In this document: in pieces, positions 34,801-47,158 of the stretch
Layout: every line of letters starts with the position of its first letter
Numbering within the stretch: position 1 is the first letter of the stretch
Assembly: GCA_963682025.1 (NCBI GenBank)
Contig: OY821521.1
Coordinates: 98,130,354 to 98,194,353 of the forward strand
Source of the DNA: Cordilura impudica
Taxonomy: Eukaryota; Arthropoda; Insecta; Diptera; Scathophagidae
Reading direction: 5' to 3'
Length of the DNA: 64,000 nt
Made by a program: the position numbers and the translations under genes
The notes under the pieces: generated by a model
What the model was told of the DNA's origin: nothing
The model's database searches: none
What the model saw: only the letters and a program-made list of their open reading frames with translations

Positions 34801-37800
34801 TTTCTGTAAAAGCTGGAAGTTATCGAAATTATGGGCTTAAGATTAAAAACAGAAATGTGTTTAGATTTCCTGACTATTTTCGTTTTTGTGAGACACGTTT
34901 AAATTTTTCGGTCTCTCGGACCGATTTTAAACTTTTGGTTCTGGGGGGTACGATTCTTAGATATTCGAAAATTGTGAAGGGGCCATATTTAACAGACTAA
35001 ACTGAAGTAAATACAACAAAAAACAACATCAAACTCTTATATAACTCACAGCATCAGTTTATATTTCAGCATGTAATTATTGTAATTAACAAGAAAGTGA
35101 TGCGTCGGTCTTACAGACAACGCAAATGGTCAGGAAGGTTAATCTGCATCTATATAAATGCAAAAACCTCCGAAAGCGAGTTTTTTTAATTCTAATTTTA
35201 AAGTGATTTAGAATAATATTACTTTATATATGTATATAATTGTGTAGTTAAAAAATCTGTTTTAGTTAATTTAATACTAGCCAAATTATAATTGACATGA
35301 CATGTTATTAACTACCAAGACCTATTCAATTTTGCAGACAATTTTTTTTTTATCACCGCTTTTTTATTAACATTATATTTTTCGGTAACGGTGGATCTCT
35401 CTGTGCAGTTACATAGTTCCACTTAACTTAGTTTAAGCATAATATAGTTTTATATTAATAGCAATACATATATATTTGTGAAAAGAGGTACATATGTATG
35501 TACAATATGTTTAAAAAAATTATTTAGTAAATCAAACTTTGATACTGCAATAGATCGGTTTAATACCACACCCATATAATTTCAGTGCCGGACACGATTG
35601 AATTTTTTTTAGCTGTGCGAAAAACGCTTGGTTTAAATAACATTTATTCCTACATATTATTGTAATTTTCATCATTAAGTGAAATACAGAATATGGGCGT
35701 TACCATAAACGAAGTTTTACCCCCAAAATGTAGAATTTAGCAGCTTAAGGCGAGCATCCGGTTTATAATCTTTATTTTATTTTTATACCCTATACCACTA
35801 TGTGGTTTGGGTATAATGACTTTGTGCTGCTGTTTGTAACAACCAAAAATATTTGACCTAGACCCATCTTTAATTATACCGATCGAATCAGAATCACTTT
35901 CTGAGTTGATTTAACAATGTCCGTCCGTCCGTCCGTCCGTCTGTGTGTCCATGTAAAGCTTGTAATCAAACTGCAGGTCGCAAATATGAATATATTTTGA
36001 TGAAATTTGGTATATAAGCTTTTATCGGCCATGGGATGAACGCTATTGAAATTGGTGAGAATCGGTCCATGTTCAGACCTAGCCCCCATACAAATTACCC
36101 ATATGAAATCGACATAAATTGCCATAAGATCCAAATTGTCATATAGATCTTACTCAAATTGGGTTTGTATGCGTTCATTACATCCACTAATGAGTAGTCC
36201 AAAAATGATCCCTTTGACCCCATATAGAGCTGCTTCCCGATCTTCACTTAAATCTATTAAAGAACAAAAATATTGCACTGATTCTTCTCAAATTTTGTTT
36301 GTACATATTTTTGCAAAATACAAGAGACTTTACCAAACATGATCAGGATCGGTCCATTTTTGGACCTAGTCCCTTTATAGATATAGCATCCGATATGAAC
36401 TTTTTCATATCTGCAGCCAAAAAAATTAATAAAAATCCCACTCAAATTTGGTTTTTGCTTATTTTCAATGTCCAGTTAGTTGGGCCTAAGAGATAGGGTT
36501 TCTAAACGCATGGTATAGGGTATCGTATAGTCGGTCTAGACCGACTATAATTTTCTTACTTGTTTTTAGTTAAATCCTTAGTCAGAGGGTCACCAAAACT
36601 AACATGCTGTAATTTCAGATCGAAGTTTCTATAGATACTAAAGTTGGAGATTATCGATCCAATCGTAAAGCCAATTTTGTTAGACCAAAACTAACTCGTA
36701 AAACTTAGACGACGTTTTTCTCAAAATCATATATTTTGTTCAGTACAAATTTTGGAATCGATTTTTTTTTCTTATTAAATATTTTATTTTTTTTCTATTT
36801 TAATATAAAAAAAATAATATATAAAAACTAACCCATAAAAACCAAGTTTTTATTATACTCCCTCTCTTTCTAAATTAAGTTTACTACCTATCATGTAAAA
36901 ATCTCATATTCGTTAAAATTTCGAAAAATCCAAAATTATACTACAAATTGTTTAAACGAAAATTTGGTAGATCATGTTTATCGTCGCCTGCCTGCAGAGG
37001 TTTAGCTCGATTGAATCACGGGAAAGGGATTAAAAATCGATGCAAAGTTTTTTCGGCAGACAAGCAGAATCTACGAGTTAAAATAAAGGGAGTAAAAATC
37101 TGATAATTTATTTTTTATTTCCATTTAATTAATTTTTATCAAGAAAGGAATGAATGAAAATCAGTAAAACTCCCCGCTTTCTAGAAACATTAAACAAATA
37201 AGGTACAAAATTATGTTATTTAACTTAAAAAAGATTAAATACTTGAGAAAACAGGCATTGTAAACCTGGTGCTCCCTTTAACAGGAATACGTTTTATCTT
37301 CTCTAATACAAATACGAGACCGCCAAAAATTTAAATCGACAACATTGACATATATCCAATGTCCAAATAAATACATAACTATATAACATACATACATACA
37401 TATGTAAACGATAGGGTTTTGTAATTTTGTTGAGGTCTTAACCTTTTTCAATATCAACAAATTGGCTGACGTAAGGAACAAAAAGCGCATGCGCCCACTT
37501 ATCGCCAACCTTAACTACACATCCATATGTACATACAAACATAGCTATATACTCGTATTTAAGCAAGAATAAATCAAACAGAAACGTGGTCTATCGACCG
37601 TAAATATATGTATGGAAGATTACATTCTTCATCCAATCGAAATGACTAAGCCAGAGCATACAAATATATTTTCTTTTTGTTTAATTGAATTTATTTTATT
37701 ATTGACAGAAAACAGTTGTTATTTGTATTTTTTTTTAAACTAAGCACCGATTGGGGTTGTGTCTGTAACACGATCGAATGCCAATAATTTTGAATTTACG

Positions 37801-40800
37801 AAGAGGGGTAAATTTATACGAAAGGATAAATTTGATCCAGTTCACTACACTTTTTTATAATATAAAATTTAACTAGACAATGAATTCCGTAGAATTTCTG
37901 GACTGCGTCATCAAGAGCCGTTATCACATTTTTCGCTGATTGATGTTGTAATTGTAGGTATGTTTTGAATGAATATCCATCGTAGTGCATGTGTACATAA
38001 ATTTATATCGAAATGCCCTGGTATAATGTAGAACATTTAAATACGTTTGTCTGTCGTCGTCTACTATTCATTTTTTCTGATGGTTTTGGTTGATGTATAG
38101 TGCCTGTTGAAATGAATACATATTTAGTTTTTGTATTTTGTTAGCTTTTTTTTTATAACTCTTGTGTGATTACAAATCCAAAGTAGACGGCACAACGGCG
38201 CCGTAAATGCTGATAAGTCACGCTGCAGCGACTTTTTTCTACGTACATATACTTCTCACCAACTGACTCCACTTGTGGTTTCAAAATGAAGAGACTGAAC
38301 ACATATAGAGGATTTTGCATTTGGCTTCCGTCAGTAATTCTTCTCAGAGTTAAAAAATGTAGAGAACAATATGTTGATACTTTTGTTTGTTATTAAACAA
38401 AATAAAAAAAAAAAATTAAACCTCAATACAGTAAATTTCATTAAAAAAAAAGTAGGGGAGATTGTTTTATTTGCTGTTAAAAGTCATACTGTTAAATCAA
38501 AGCAAACAAAGAGTCTAGCAACGGCAAACAGCAAAAATGCCGGCCGGCCTCAGTAAATGTAGCAAAATCAACGATACAACCAATACTACTTCACATGCTC
38601 GAATGTTAAATTAAAAAAAAAACACATTTTATCACAACAACAGCATGTTGGCATTAGCTGGTATAGAGGACTTTAAGCACATATGTACGTCAATCATCAT
38701 GGGACGAACATTGACACACACTTAACAGCAAAAGTACCCAACCATACTCAATAAAAACAAACAAACCTTATCTCATTCGACTCCTAACTAAATGCCTCTC
38801 AATCTCTTTTTGGATTTTTTACTCATACACACCTACAGATTCCAATTGACTGACTGAATGAACAAAACAATGTGTGTATTTTTATTATTTAATAAAAGCC
38901 AGACGATTTTCGATCATATGAGTGCCCAATCAGCTGTTTGCATGTTATGTTTACATTTTAAATAGTCTTGTTTCTTTGTTCTTATCTGTGAAGGGGAATT
39001 TGCACACGATACACACATACCATGTCGAGGAATCGGTTAATGCGGTGAATATATAATACCTATGTGTTTGTGTTAACGAAATGAGGGGTAATTTGTGAGA
39101 TCTCTTTGTAAATACTCTGAGAAAATTTGTCTTGTTTTCTCTTTTTTTAAAATTAATTTAAAGACTCATTGAGTGTTTTTGGTTAATTTCTAGAATTGAC
39201 ACTATTTAAGAGTGGCGCCAGCAACACTTGGTATTTTGTTGACAAAGTTGTATTTTGGTTACAGAAATTTAGAAATATTGTTTTATACAGTACGTTTTTC
39301 CTTGCAAAACGATAAAAAACTGAAACTAACGTATGGGCAGTTTGTCATGCAAAAATAAACCTGTTCTAATCGAAAAATGTACATGTGACTTTCCTCATGT
39401 ATTGTACATAAACAATGTTTCATATGTATCACACGATGTGTACAACTTTTGTTGTGGGAAAATTTGACAGTACATATGTAAAAAACATATCATGTAATGT
39501 TTTCTTGAAGACTCAATAAAATTTGAATTTGAATAATACTTATAAATCTTATAAATATTTATATTTACAATTTTCTGTGCTTCCGGCCGGAATACTTAAA
39601 ATAATTGTTTGTCTGTCATTCGTTGCGGTAAAGTAAATCTCGTCAGTCATCACACATTTGAACGGATAGGAAGGGAAGAAGTAATTTTCGGAAAGTTGAC
39701 TTAAGCTGCATTTGATAACTTTTTCCGTCTCTCAGCGGTAGCTGTGGCAGTTTATTTCCTTTTTATACCCTATACCACTATGTGGTTTGGGTATAATGAC
39801 TTTGTGCTGCTGTTTGTAACAACCAAAAATATTTGACCTAGACCCATCTTTAATTATACCGATCGAATCAGAATCACTTTCTGAATTGATTTAACAATGT
39901 CCGGCCGTCCGTCCGTCCGTCCGTCCATGTAAAGCTTGTAATCAAACTGCAGGTCGCAAATATGAACATATTTTGACGAAATTTGGTACATAAGCTTTTA
40001 TCGGCCATGGGATGAACGCTATTGAAATTGGTGAGAATCGGTCCATGTTCAGACCTAGCCCCCATACAAATTACCCATATGAAATCGACATAAATTGCCA
40101 TAAGATCCAAATTGTCATATAGATCTTACTCAAATTGGGTTTGTATGCGTTCATTACATCCACTAATGAGTAATCCCTTTGACCCCATATAGAGCTGCTT
40201 CCCGATCTTCACTTACATAAATCTATTAAAAAACAAAAATATTGCACTAATTCTTCTCAAATTTTGTTTGTACATATTTTTGCAAAATACGAGAGACTTT
40301 ACCAAACATGATCAGGATCGGTCCATTTTTGGACCTAGTCCCTTTATAGATATAGCATCCGATATTAACTTTTTCATATCTGCAGCCAAAAAAATTAATA
40401 AAAATCCCACTCAAATTTGGTTTTTGCTTATTTTCGATGTCCAGTTAGTTGGGCCTAAGAGATAGGGTTTCTAAACGCATGGTATAGGGTATCATATAGT
40501 CGGTCTAGACCGACTATAATTTTCTTACTTGTTTTTTAATGGTGTTTTTAAAATTGAATCTTCAGGACTCCCGGTAAGACTTTCCACTATACGCTTTGTT
40601 AATTTTTTTTTAATATTCCGATCTTTTGGGTCTTATAAACGGAGTTACCCACTTTTTTATATTTTAATAGCCATACGCTACAAGTATGTTCGCACGATAA
40701 ATTTATTTTTGTTTTTCAGATTGTTTGAAGTTTGTCAATTTTTGGAACGTGAAGGTCAACTAATGGTTTTATTAGTATTTGAACATTTGGAGCAAGATTT

Positions 40801-41995
40801 GTCGGATTTAATAGAACGTTTACCTAAGTCTGGAATGCCCCCGACTACAATACAGGTAAATTTGTTAATGATTACACTTACACAAATTAAAATTTATTTA
40901 TATATGTATGTACATATATTTTTCTTTCAATTTAGCGACTTTCTCGTGAACTGCTAACTGGTGTTGATTTTCTTCATTCTCATCGCATTATACATCGTGA
41001 TTTAAAACCTCAAAATCTTTTAATATCGTCACAAGGACATTTAAAAATAGCCGATTTTGGTCTGGCCAAAACTTATGATTTTGAAATGAAATTAACATCT
41101 GTTGTTGTTACGTTATGGTATCGTGCTCCTGAAGTGTTATTAGCTCAAACATATAATAGTTCAGTTGATATATGGAGTTCAGCTTGTATTATAGCTGAAA
41201 TGTTTTCACGTAAAGCATTATTTCCTGGTACTTCAGAAGCTAATCAGTTGGATCGTATATTTGGGTAAGTAAATCATAAATGGTTTTCAAAAATCAAAAT
41301 ATTTAACAAAATTATGTTTAATTATAAACTATTTCCTAGCTAAAAAATAAACTAATATAAGATTTCTGACAAAGAAAAAGTTTGAAGCTAAAAAAAAAAA
41401 ATTATATTTTTTACTCGGTAACCACAATTTTAAAAGTGATATGTGCATGATTTACATATATGTGACCTTCTTCGAGAATAGGGACCTAGTGTGTGAAAAT
41501 TAAGTTTTGAGAAAAAAACGCATTTAAAGTTTATACACCCTTTTAGGTACCAGAATCCACCGTTTTTGACACACTAGGTCCCTTTTCTCGGAGAAGGTCA
41601 CATATACATATGTATATATATTTACAATAGCTTTGGATAAGAATTAAAAATATAAAAATAAATTTGTTGTTAATATAATTTTTTTAGATTAACTGGACGT
41701 CCTACGGCCCAACAGTGGCCTAAAACAATATCATTATCTAGAGAACACTTTCCTTTGCGTCATCCTAAAAAACCAAGGGATTTGTGCCCTAATCTTTGTG
41801 AATATGCTAATGATCTGCTGGCAGTAAGTTTCTATAAAATATTTATAAAATAAATATTACATTGTATTTCTATTTCTTTTTTGTTTTTTTTTTTTTTTTT
41901 TTTTGTTCTAGCAAATGCTGTCGTATGATTTACGTTTACGACCCTCAGCATTGGCCTGTTTAGAACATGAATATTTTCAGCAGGAACCCATTTAA
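31885..41995 (+). CDS. Cdk4: Cyclin-dependent kinase 4 (Cdk4/6 family), complete, six exons
   Basis: Exons 31885-31987, 34535-34700, 40720-40855, 40936-41264, 41688-41823 and 41912-41995 all have GT/AG borders and join in frame to 317 residues. A His/Gln-rich N-terminus (1-17) precedes the kinase domain. Landmarks are the glycine loop GTGAYGTVY (33-41), catalytic Lys55 in VAIKK, the cyclin-binding helix MSTLREI (68-74, the Cdk4/6 version of PSTAIRE), HRDLKPQN (155-162), the metal-binding DFG (175-177), a T-loop ending WYRAPE, and the C-lobe segment STACII-like [11 protein letters not shown]. Partnered with D-type cyclins, the enzyme phosphorylates Rb-family proteins and drives growth and G1 progression in flies. 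The start ATG follows an AACG context and is the only one compatible with the domain. Intron 1 (2.5 kb) holds a MITE with a nested mariner. Intron 2 (6 kb) holds two GTCC elements. Intron 4 holds a foldback element. The 3' end converges on dolichol kinase. Confidence 0.95.
32770..33701 (+). mobile_element. DD41D-type mariner, internally deleted, TA target duplication
   Basis: The left end is AAGGGCGATTTTTTAGCTAT and the right end, reverse-complemented, starts AAGGGTGATTTTTTAAGAGC. TA flanks both ends (32768-32769 and 33702-33703), as expected for Tc1/mariner transposition. The interior encodes a single transposase relic. The poly-T tract at 33647-33666 lies near the right end. Confidence 0.85.
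32882..33557 (+). pseudogene. DD41D mariner transposase, deletion and stop
   Basis: The start [20 protein letters not shown] is intact through AIRES (to about 33024). It then shifts frame into [20 protein letters not shown], so the middle of the protein, including the first catalytic Asp, is deleted. TAA at 33129-33131 interrupts GGIIGP and FFKDD. The C-terminal part is intact from 33132 to the stop at 33555-33557. It keeps the second catalytic Asp in MWIQQDG and the third in CDLTPLDYF. Counting between them gives 41 residues, the DD41D spacing of the rosa-like mariner group. Non-functional, but little diverged, so it is a recent decay. Confidence 0.85.
35781..36565 (-). mobile_element. GTCC-microsatellite element, copy D, in Cdk4 intron 2
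   Basis: Near-complete copy in reverse orientation. The left edge has ATACCCTATACCACTATGTG. The microsatellite reads GTCC repeats at 35920-35938. The right edge has TGGTATAGGGTATCG, the palindrome AGTCGGTCTAGACCGACT, and TTTTCTTACTTG. It is almost identical to copy E 4 kb away. Confidence 0.85.
36566..39760. other. Cdk4 intron 2 sequence, mostly unstructured
   Basis: AT-rich intronic DNA. A truncated AGGTGCTATTACA-family MITE is present at about 39325-39500 (listed separately). No exon is expected, because Cdk4 splices correctly across the region. Confidence 0.4.
39325..39500 (+). mobile_element. Truncated AGGTGCTATTACA-family MITE in Cdk4 intron 2
   Basis: TTTGTCATGCAAAAATAAAC through TTGTGGGAAAATTTGACAG and ACATATGTAAAAAACATATC matches the right half of the complete copies. 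The terminal TAGCACCT is missing (ends ATGTAATG). It is a partial copy, 5'-truncated and lacking one terminus. Confidence 0.7.
39761..40535 (-). mobile_element. GTCC-microsatellite element, copy E, in Cdk4 intron 2
   Basis: Same orientation and nearly the same sequence as copy D. Differences include a shorter GTCC tract with one GGCC variant (39901-39926), loss of the TCTGTGTG segment, and a small deletion after AATGAGTAATCCC. It ends 185 bases before Cdk4 exon 3. Confidence 0.85.
41456..41607. mobile_element. Foldback MITE (about 150 bp) in Cdk4 intron 4
   Basis: The left arm TATATGTGACCTTCTTCGAG continues AATAGGGACCTAGTGTGTGA. The right arm is its near-perfect reverse complement (CACACTAGGTCCCTTTTCTC, GGAGAAGGTCACATATA). 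Two arms of about 45 bases surround a loop of about 60 bases, so the transcript can fold into a long hairpin within the intron. Confidence 0.75.
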
Positions 41996-42582
41996 CAGCA
42001 AGGTTTTATATTCATGTACATAATTTTTAGTTTAAATTTTTGAATATTAAGTCAACTTTACCCATGGATTAAACTAAAGTTTAAAACAATACGTAATTCC
42101 TTTATGCATTTCAAGTTGTATGTAAATGTGTTCATTTATTTAAATGTTAGATTTGTTTAAACAAAACATAAATTATTGTCAAATGTATTTATATTCAAAA
42201 TATATATCCACTGCCCTGTTAAAATTCCTACGCAATTTAGTTTACAAATGTCCGTTCGTTAATCTTCCAATTATAGTAAAATTGTTTACATGAGATGGCT
42301 GTCTTAATCTTTCAATTACCAAACATATTTCAACCATACAGGTAGATGAACAGACATAATTTTGTTTATTTAAGTTAAAAATACTTTTTTTTTTTTGTAA
42401 CTTTTCGTTAAAACTTGTTTCATTTAATGTTTATTTTCCTTTTTGATATACTTTCTCTATGTTGAAAGGAACATGTGTATGTCTATTTTTCTATTGTTAG
42501 ATATATGTTATTTAATAGTCTTTGTTAATATAATACACTTTTATATAAAATATTTAGTTTAAGTTAAAATTTCCAATGAAAT

Positions 42583-42588
42583 AATAAA
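42583..42588 (+). terminator. Candidate Cdk4 polyadenylation signal
   Basis: AATAAA 588 bases after the Cdk4 stop codon. It is the first well-formed signal followed by a T/G-rich stretch, and lies about 50 bases from the opposing signal of dolichol kinase. Confidence 0.45.
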
Positions 42589-42639
42589 AACGACCATTTC
42601 TATTGCTGTATATGTATAAAAAAAAGTTATATCTTTTTC

Positions 42640-42645
42640 TTTATT
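42640..42645 (-). terminator. Candidate dolichol kinase polyadenylation signal
   Basis: AATAAA on the minus strand (TTTATT on plus), 228 bases past the dolichol kinase stop codon. It lies between the two convergent genes. Confidence 0.45.
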
Positions 42646-42872
42646 TGTTTGAAACATAAAAATCCAATACTGGGATAATGCTTAAAATTAATAAAAGCAC
42701 TTCAGATTTCGACGTTCAGGTTCCTTTCTTACAGACTACATAATATGTTTAGGGTCTTCAAAAAAAAAACAGTTTTTATATTTAATTAAAGTCCATCTAT
42801 TAGAAAATAAATTTATATACAAATATGCAAACAAAAATTTCAACAAAATTTAGTAAAAAAAAAAAAAACAAA

Positions 42873-45800
42873 TTAAGCTAAGTTAATTATGATATAGAAA
42901 ACTAAAGGTAAAACTAAATTATCAATTTGATCAGTGTGAGCCTCTGTCAGACACGTCACAAGAGTACCAAAAACTGTAATCGAACTTTGTACCCTCGTTA
43001 GAGAAAGGAAACCAAGTAAATTTAATAAATATATCGGTAATAAAACCGCAATAAGAAAAGCAATTGACCCCTCAAAAGTCCGTGAGCCACCTGTAAATAA
43101 ACAATTTGCCACAGAATATATAAATATTAAAAATATGAACTCCTTTAAAATGTCAAACTTACTCCGCCATTTATTACGACCAAATTTCGAACCAATAACA
43201 CTGGCTGCTGTATCACCTAGACCAACGGTTAAAATACCGGCAAAAATTGGTAATAGTTTAGGATTTATTGCCTTATCATTTTGATAACAAGGACATGGTA
43301 ATAGCCACATTGGTAATGAACATCCTATTAATAAACAGAATGGAGTAACTGCTACAATACCAGCATCCTTAACATCAGCAAATGAATAAAACGCTTTCGC
43401 CAAAATTTCTCCAATTGGTGGCATACGTAATATTCTCAAAAGATCGAATAGGGACATAAGTGCAAATGCAACTCCCGAGGCAATATAAAGAAAAGTACAT
43501 TCATATAGAATACCGGGTACATACACAAACACCACTAATAAATGAAACATTTTTCGTACACTTGTGGAGGCTTGATTGCTATTGCGCAATTGCAACTTTA
43601 CAACAACTACGGTGGCACCAACGAGGACCACATAGAAAAGTATAATATAGAGCTGAAAAGGCAAAAATAAACTTATTAAATTTGAATTAAGTACTTTAAG
43701 AGAAAACAAATCTAAACATTTTCAATTTAAGAAAAATTTCTACAAATCTTATCACAATAAAACAAGTAGTGTTAAATTCGGCTATTCCGAATCTTTGATA
43801 CCCTACACCTGGGTTTTACGTTTACATTTATATCTGGACTTATTTGAAAAAGTAAACAATTTGATAAACTTAATACTAAATTATTACAACCATTCGTCTA
43901 TGTGTCCATGTACGACCATTTTTAGTCATAGTCCCTATATAAAGTTGATTCCCGATCTTCACTTATACCTATCAAAAAAGAAAAATATTGCATAGATTTT
44001 TTTAATTTAGTTTGTATATGCTTTTGAGAAAATTAAGAGACTGATCGATCAATTTTTTGACCCTGTCCCCATATAGAAATAACATCAGATATGAACTTTT
44101 TCATACCTAGACGTCACAATTTAATAAGAATACCAATAAAATTTGGTTTATGCCCTCTCGGAACGCAAAGTATAGGGTATCGTATAGTCGGTCTAGACCT
44201 ACTATAATTTTCTTACTTTTTTCCTATGTTGAATGGACTTATACCACTTTCATAATTAAATTTCTTCGATATATATTTGAGTTAACTTTTTTTCTAAATT
44301 TATTTAAAATCGAATTTCTCAGACACGTGGTAAAAACGTATGGATTGCAAATTTGAAATCATGAGATCAAAGTCCATAACCATCAGATATATTTTGTATG
44401 TTTAGATTTTTGGTGTAGATCCGCGCTATTTTTTCGATAGGATTCTATGCATATTTGTACAATCACTTGATTGTGCCAGCATGCTGGTGTCGTGTATGGG
44501 CCCTATAACTAGCAAAACTTTTCCTATTAGTTTCAGCAATTTTTCAAATTTTGATTTAAGTTCTTTTTGTAGTAAAAAGATACAAAAAAAGTTCATAGAA
44601 CCTTATAATTATCAAAATAAGTCCGCAAAAATGAATGTAAATTAATTAATTTTTTCTGGCAAGAATTTCCAAAGTACAAATATGATAATAATTATTTCCA
44701 AACGTCACGGTTTAAAGTTTTATAACCCAAATTTTGTAATAAAACCTTTTTGAGTGATTATGGTATACCAAACTAAACTGCATCCCCTCACAAGAATAAA
44801 GTTCATACGTCCAACAATTTATTAATGAAATTCAAAATGGGATGTATGTTGTATATTAGTGATTGCGTTAATATTTGGCTATGTGACCAGAATAAAAAAA
44901 TAAAGGAATCCGTGTTTCAATTTAGAGATTAGGCAGAGGGGTAAAAATAATTAATTATTTTGAGGTTTGTGACAGATTTTTTCTTATATCTTCTTAATGA
45001 ATAATATAAATCCCCATTTATATGCATTTTAAATCGTTGCAAGTTGGATTTTAATAATGTTATTTATTATATTAAGATATAATTTTGAAACAACTTACAC
45101 GCTTTGCATCCCGAAAGATATAATCAAGTAAGAAAATAACTGGTAACGGTTCGGTTATTGGCGATAATGTAGCACCCATGACGAATACCACCATCAGTGC
45201 ATAAAAGCCCAAAGGTTTTCGTAAGCATTTAAAAACAGCCAACAAAATACAAACTATTAAAAGCCAAAGTAAAGCAAACTGGAAAAGAAACCATTTAATG
45301 AAAACAAATATATTAAACCACTTAAGAGAACTCACACACTTACCATCATAATAATATTTAATGCGGGTAAATCTCCAAACGCTGGTTGAGCATTGCCACA
45401 AAGATTACCATACAGAATTAATAAACAATTTTCAGCAAATAAAAGAACACCTTGTATAAGAATGGAAGCCTCACCGTATGTAAAACTCCTGGGTAATTCA
45501 CGCATTACACGTATATAGCACCTTTGATAGAAAATTGTAACAAATAGAGTCCATAGCAAGGACATGTACCAAGATGTGTTTAGAAATATTTTAAATATAC
45601 AAGTACCACAAATAAATGGTATAAAAACAATTAACCATTTATAGAGTTTGGCATGGAGATTAAGGTAAACGAAGAAACTTATAGTTTGTATACACAATGC
45701 CACAGAGGTTATAGTCAGAATTTTATAATTTCCAGGCAAATCGGAACATTGCGTTTGATCTCTGAGTGACGTCCAATAACTTACAATGAATGCTAAAGGT

Positions 45801-47158
45801 AGTAAGCAACATAGCCAGTATCCAGGTGATGCATAAGGTCTGCAATATGAAAAGTAAAATCATAAATATTAAACTATGATAATATAGGATACGTATTTCT
45901 GAATAAAATGCGATTTTGAATAAAACATCGGGATTTGGAATAGGTTTTTCATTTCTTAAATGATGAAATTAAAATTTTGTATGAAGTGTTATTGTTATCA
46001 TTCTTCAATTCGACAAATTTTAATCAAATTACGGAATAGACCCCCAATAATAAATCAGGAAACAAATTTAAATGTCCGCGCGGCATGTAATTAAAAAAAT
46101 TCTTTACAATAATGGTTTTCTTAAATTACTTTTTATTACGAGTACCTAGATACATATAATTTACCAATATCCTAATATCTTAAGTCAAAATTTTTACATG
46201 CCGTGCGCCATTTTAATTTCTTTATCAAAAAGATACACAAAATCAAACTTGCAGAAATTCTAGATAAATATATAAGCCGCTACCAAATGAAAAGAATCTA
46301 TGACGATGTTTTTATTAAAAAATTGATTTTATTTTTTTGTCTCAAAACATTTTGAAAACTATTTTTTATATTTTTCATAAAGCACATTTAATTACGAGTA
46401 CAACTAAAAAGTGTTCGGATATCTTTTTGGCAAACCCAAATTCTCACATTTAAAAAAATAAAGAAATTACGTAAAATTGAGTAACTTCGAAGCTTTTTGA
46501 ATTTTTCAAAAATCATTTCAAGGAAATGAAAGAGAAGAGAACCCTTAGAGGACTGATACACTATATTGACAATATATATTGACGCGATTCAAATATCACA
46601 ATATATATTAAACGTGTAGCATGCAGTATTGTACGATCATTAAATATATTCCCCATGTCCCATATAATTATGAGATCAGATATGAATGTTAACAATTTGA
46701 TGGCACAAAAATCCATGAAAATTTCACTTAAATCTGATTGTTTTTTAAATTATTTTAGACAAATTTTTAGATTGGGTCAAACAAGTTGGAAATATTCATC
46801 GCGGTTGTCTCAAATCAATACTTCTTTATTAAACGTACGTTAATGCATTTATCAAAATAGTCGGCACTGTTATCAACCAATCATAATATTGATTAAGTTC
46901 AAGTGTTGTTGCAATCATGCACACATATCTTATCAACAGAAAAATAATTGGACTATTTTTGTTTTGCTAACTCCACGTAATACGACAAAGTTTAGAGTTC
47001 ATTCGTTCATTTGTATCTTACCGTGGCACAATATCATTGTATTTTTGATGCCCTACACCACACATACGTCCATGTAACTTTTTCAATTGAGACTCTTCAT
47101 CATCACTGCTGGTATCCGTGCTGTAGTTACTGCCGCATTCGCTGCCGCGGTTTCTCAT
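42873..47158 (-). CDS. DOLK: Dolichol kinase (polytopic ER membrane enzyme), five exons
   Basis: Minus-strand exons 47158-47064 (first, provisional), 45839-45344, 45278-45099, 43652-43163 and 43090-42873. The last four have GT/AG borders and matching phases. Together they give about 492 residues against about 540 in mammals. The C-terminal catalytic region holds the family motif around GLGDTAASVIGSKFGRNKW, then SRTFEGS after the last splice, then LTEAHTDQIDNLVLPL. This corresponds to the CTP-binding segment of dolichol kinases. Most of the rest is hydrophobic and predicts many membrane spans. The enzyme uses CTP to make dolichyl phosphate, the lipid carrier for N-glycosylation, C/O-mannosylation and GPI anchors. 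Exon 1 encodes an acidic, Ser-rich cytosolic start (YSTDTSSDDEESQLKKLHG); its donor, needed in phase 2, is a weak GTGTGG at 47063. The exon 1 boundary is therefore the least certain part. Confidence 0.9.
43760..44218. mobile_element. Composite of GTCC-type repeat fragments in the dolichol kinase intron, copy F
   Basis: The right part (43898-44218) is a minus-orientation copy with a large internal deletion that joins TATGTGTCCATGTA to CGACCATTTTTAGTCATAGT. It ends AGGGTATCGTATAGTCGGTC. The left part starts AACAAGTAGTGTTAAATTCG, then GCTATTCCGAA and ATACCCTACACC. This is the 5' end type of a related fly repeat in plus orientation. Two family ends therefore face each other. Confidence 0.6.
44220..45098. 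other. Dolichol kinase intron sequence
   Basis: Intronic AT-rich DNA between exons 43163-43652 and 45099-45278. No other feature supported. Confidence 0.5.
45840..47063. other. Dolichol kinase intron 1
   Basis: Intronic sequence with no supported feature. A missing small exon here cannot be excluded, because the exon 1 donor is weak. Confidence 0.4.

Noticed and set aside
34734..35000. 88-codon frame just after Cdk4 exon 2
   Set aside because: Lies in intron 2 after a good GTAAGT donor; exon 3 at 40720 joins in phase without it, and it carries no kinase sequence.
35874..36496. Open frames repeated in several places (reading [20 protein letters not shown] and similar)
   Set aside because: These are the body of the GTCC-microsatellite element read through; they recur wherever the repeat occurs and have no start conservation or domain.
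42390..42400. Poly-T tracts and (GTCC)n runs as possible CRISPR-like or regulatory arrays
   Set aside because: Simple homopolymers or tetranucleotide microsatellites inside mobile elements; no spacer structure, and the organism is a eukaryote.
44486..44500. Extra dolichol kinase exon between 43652 and 45099
   Set aside because: Exons 45278-45099 and 43652-43163 already join in phase (DAKR then LYIILFY) and give a continuous family-like protein.
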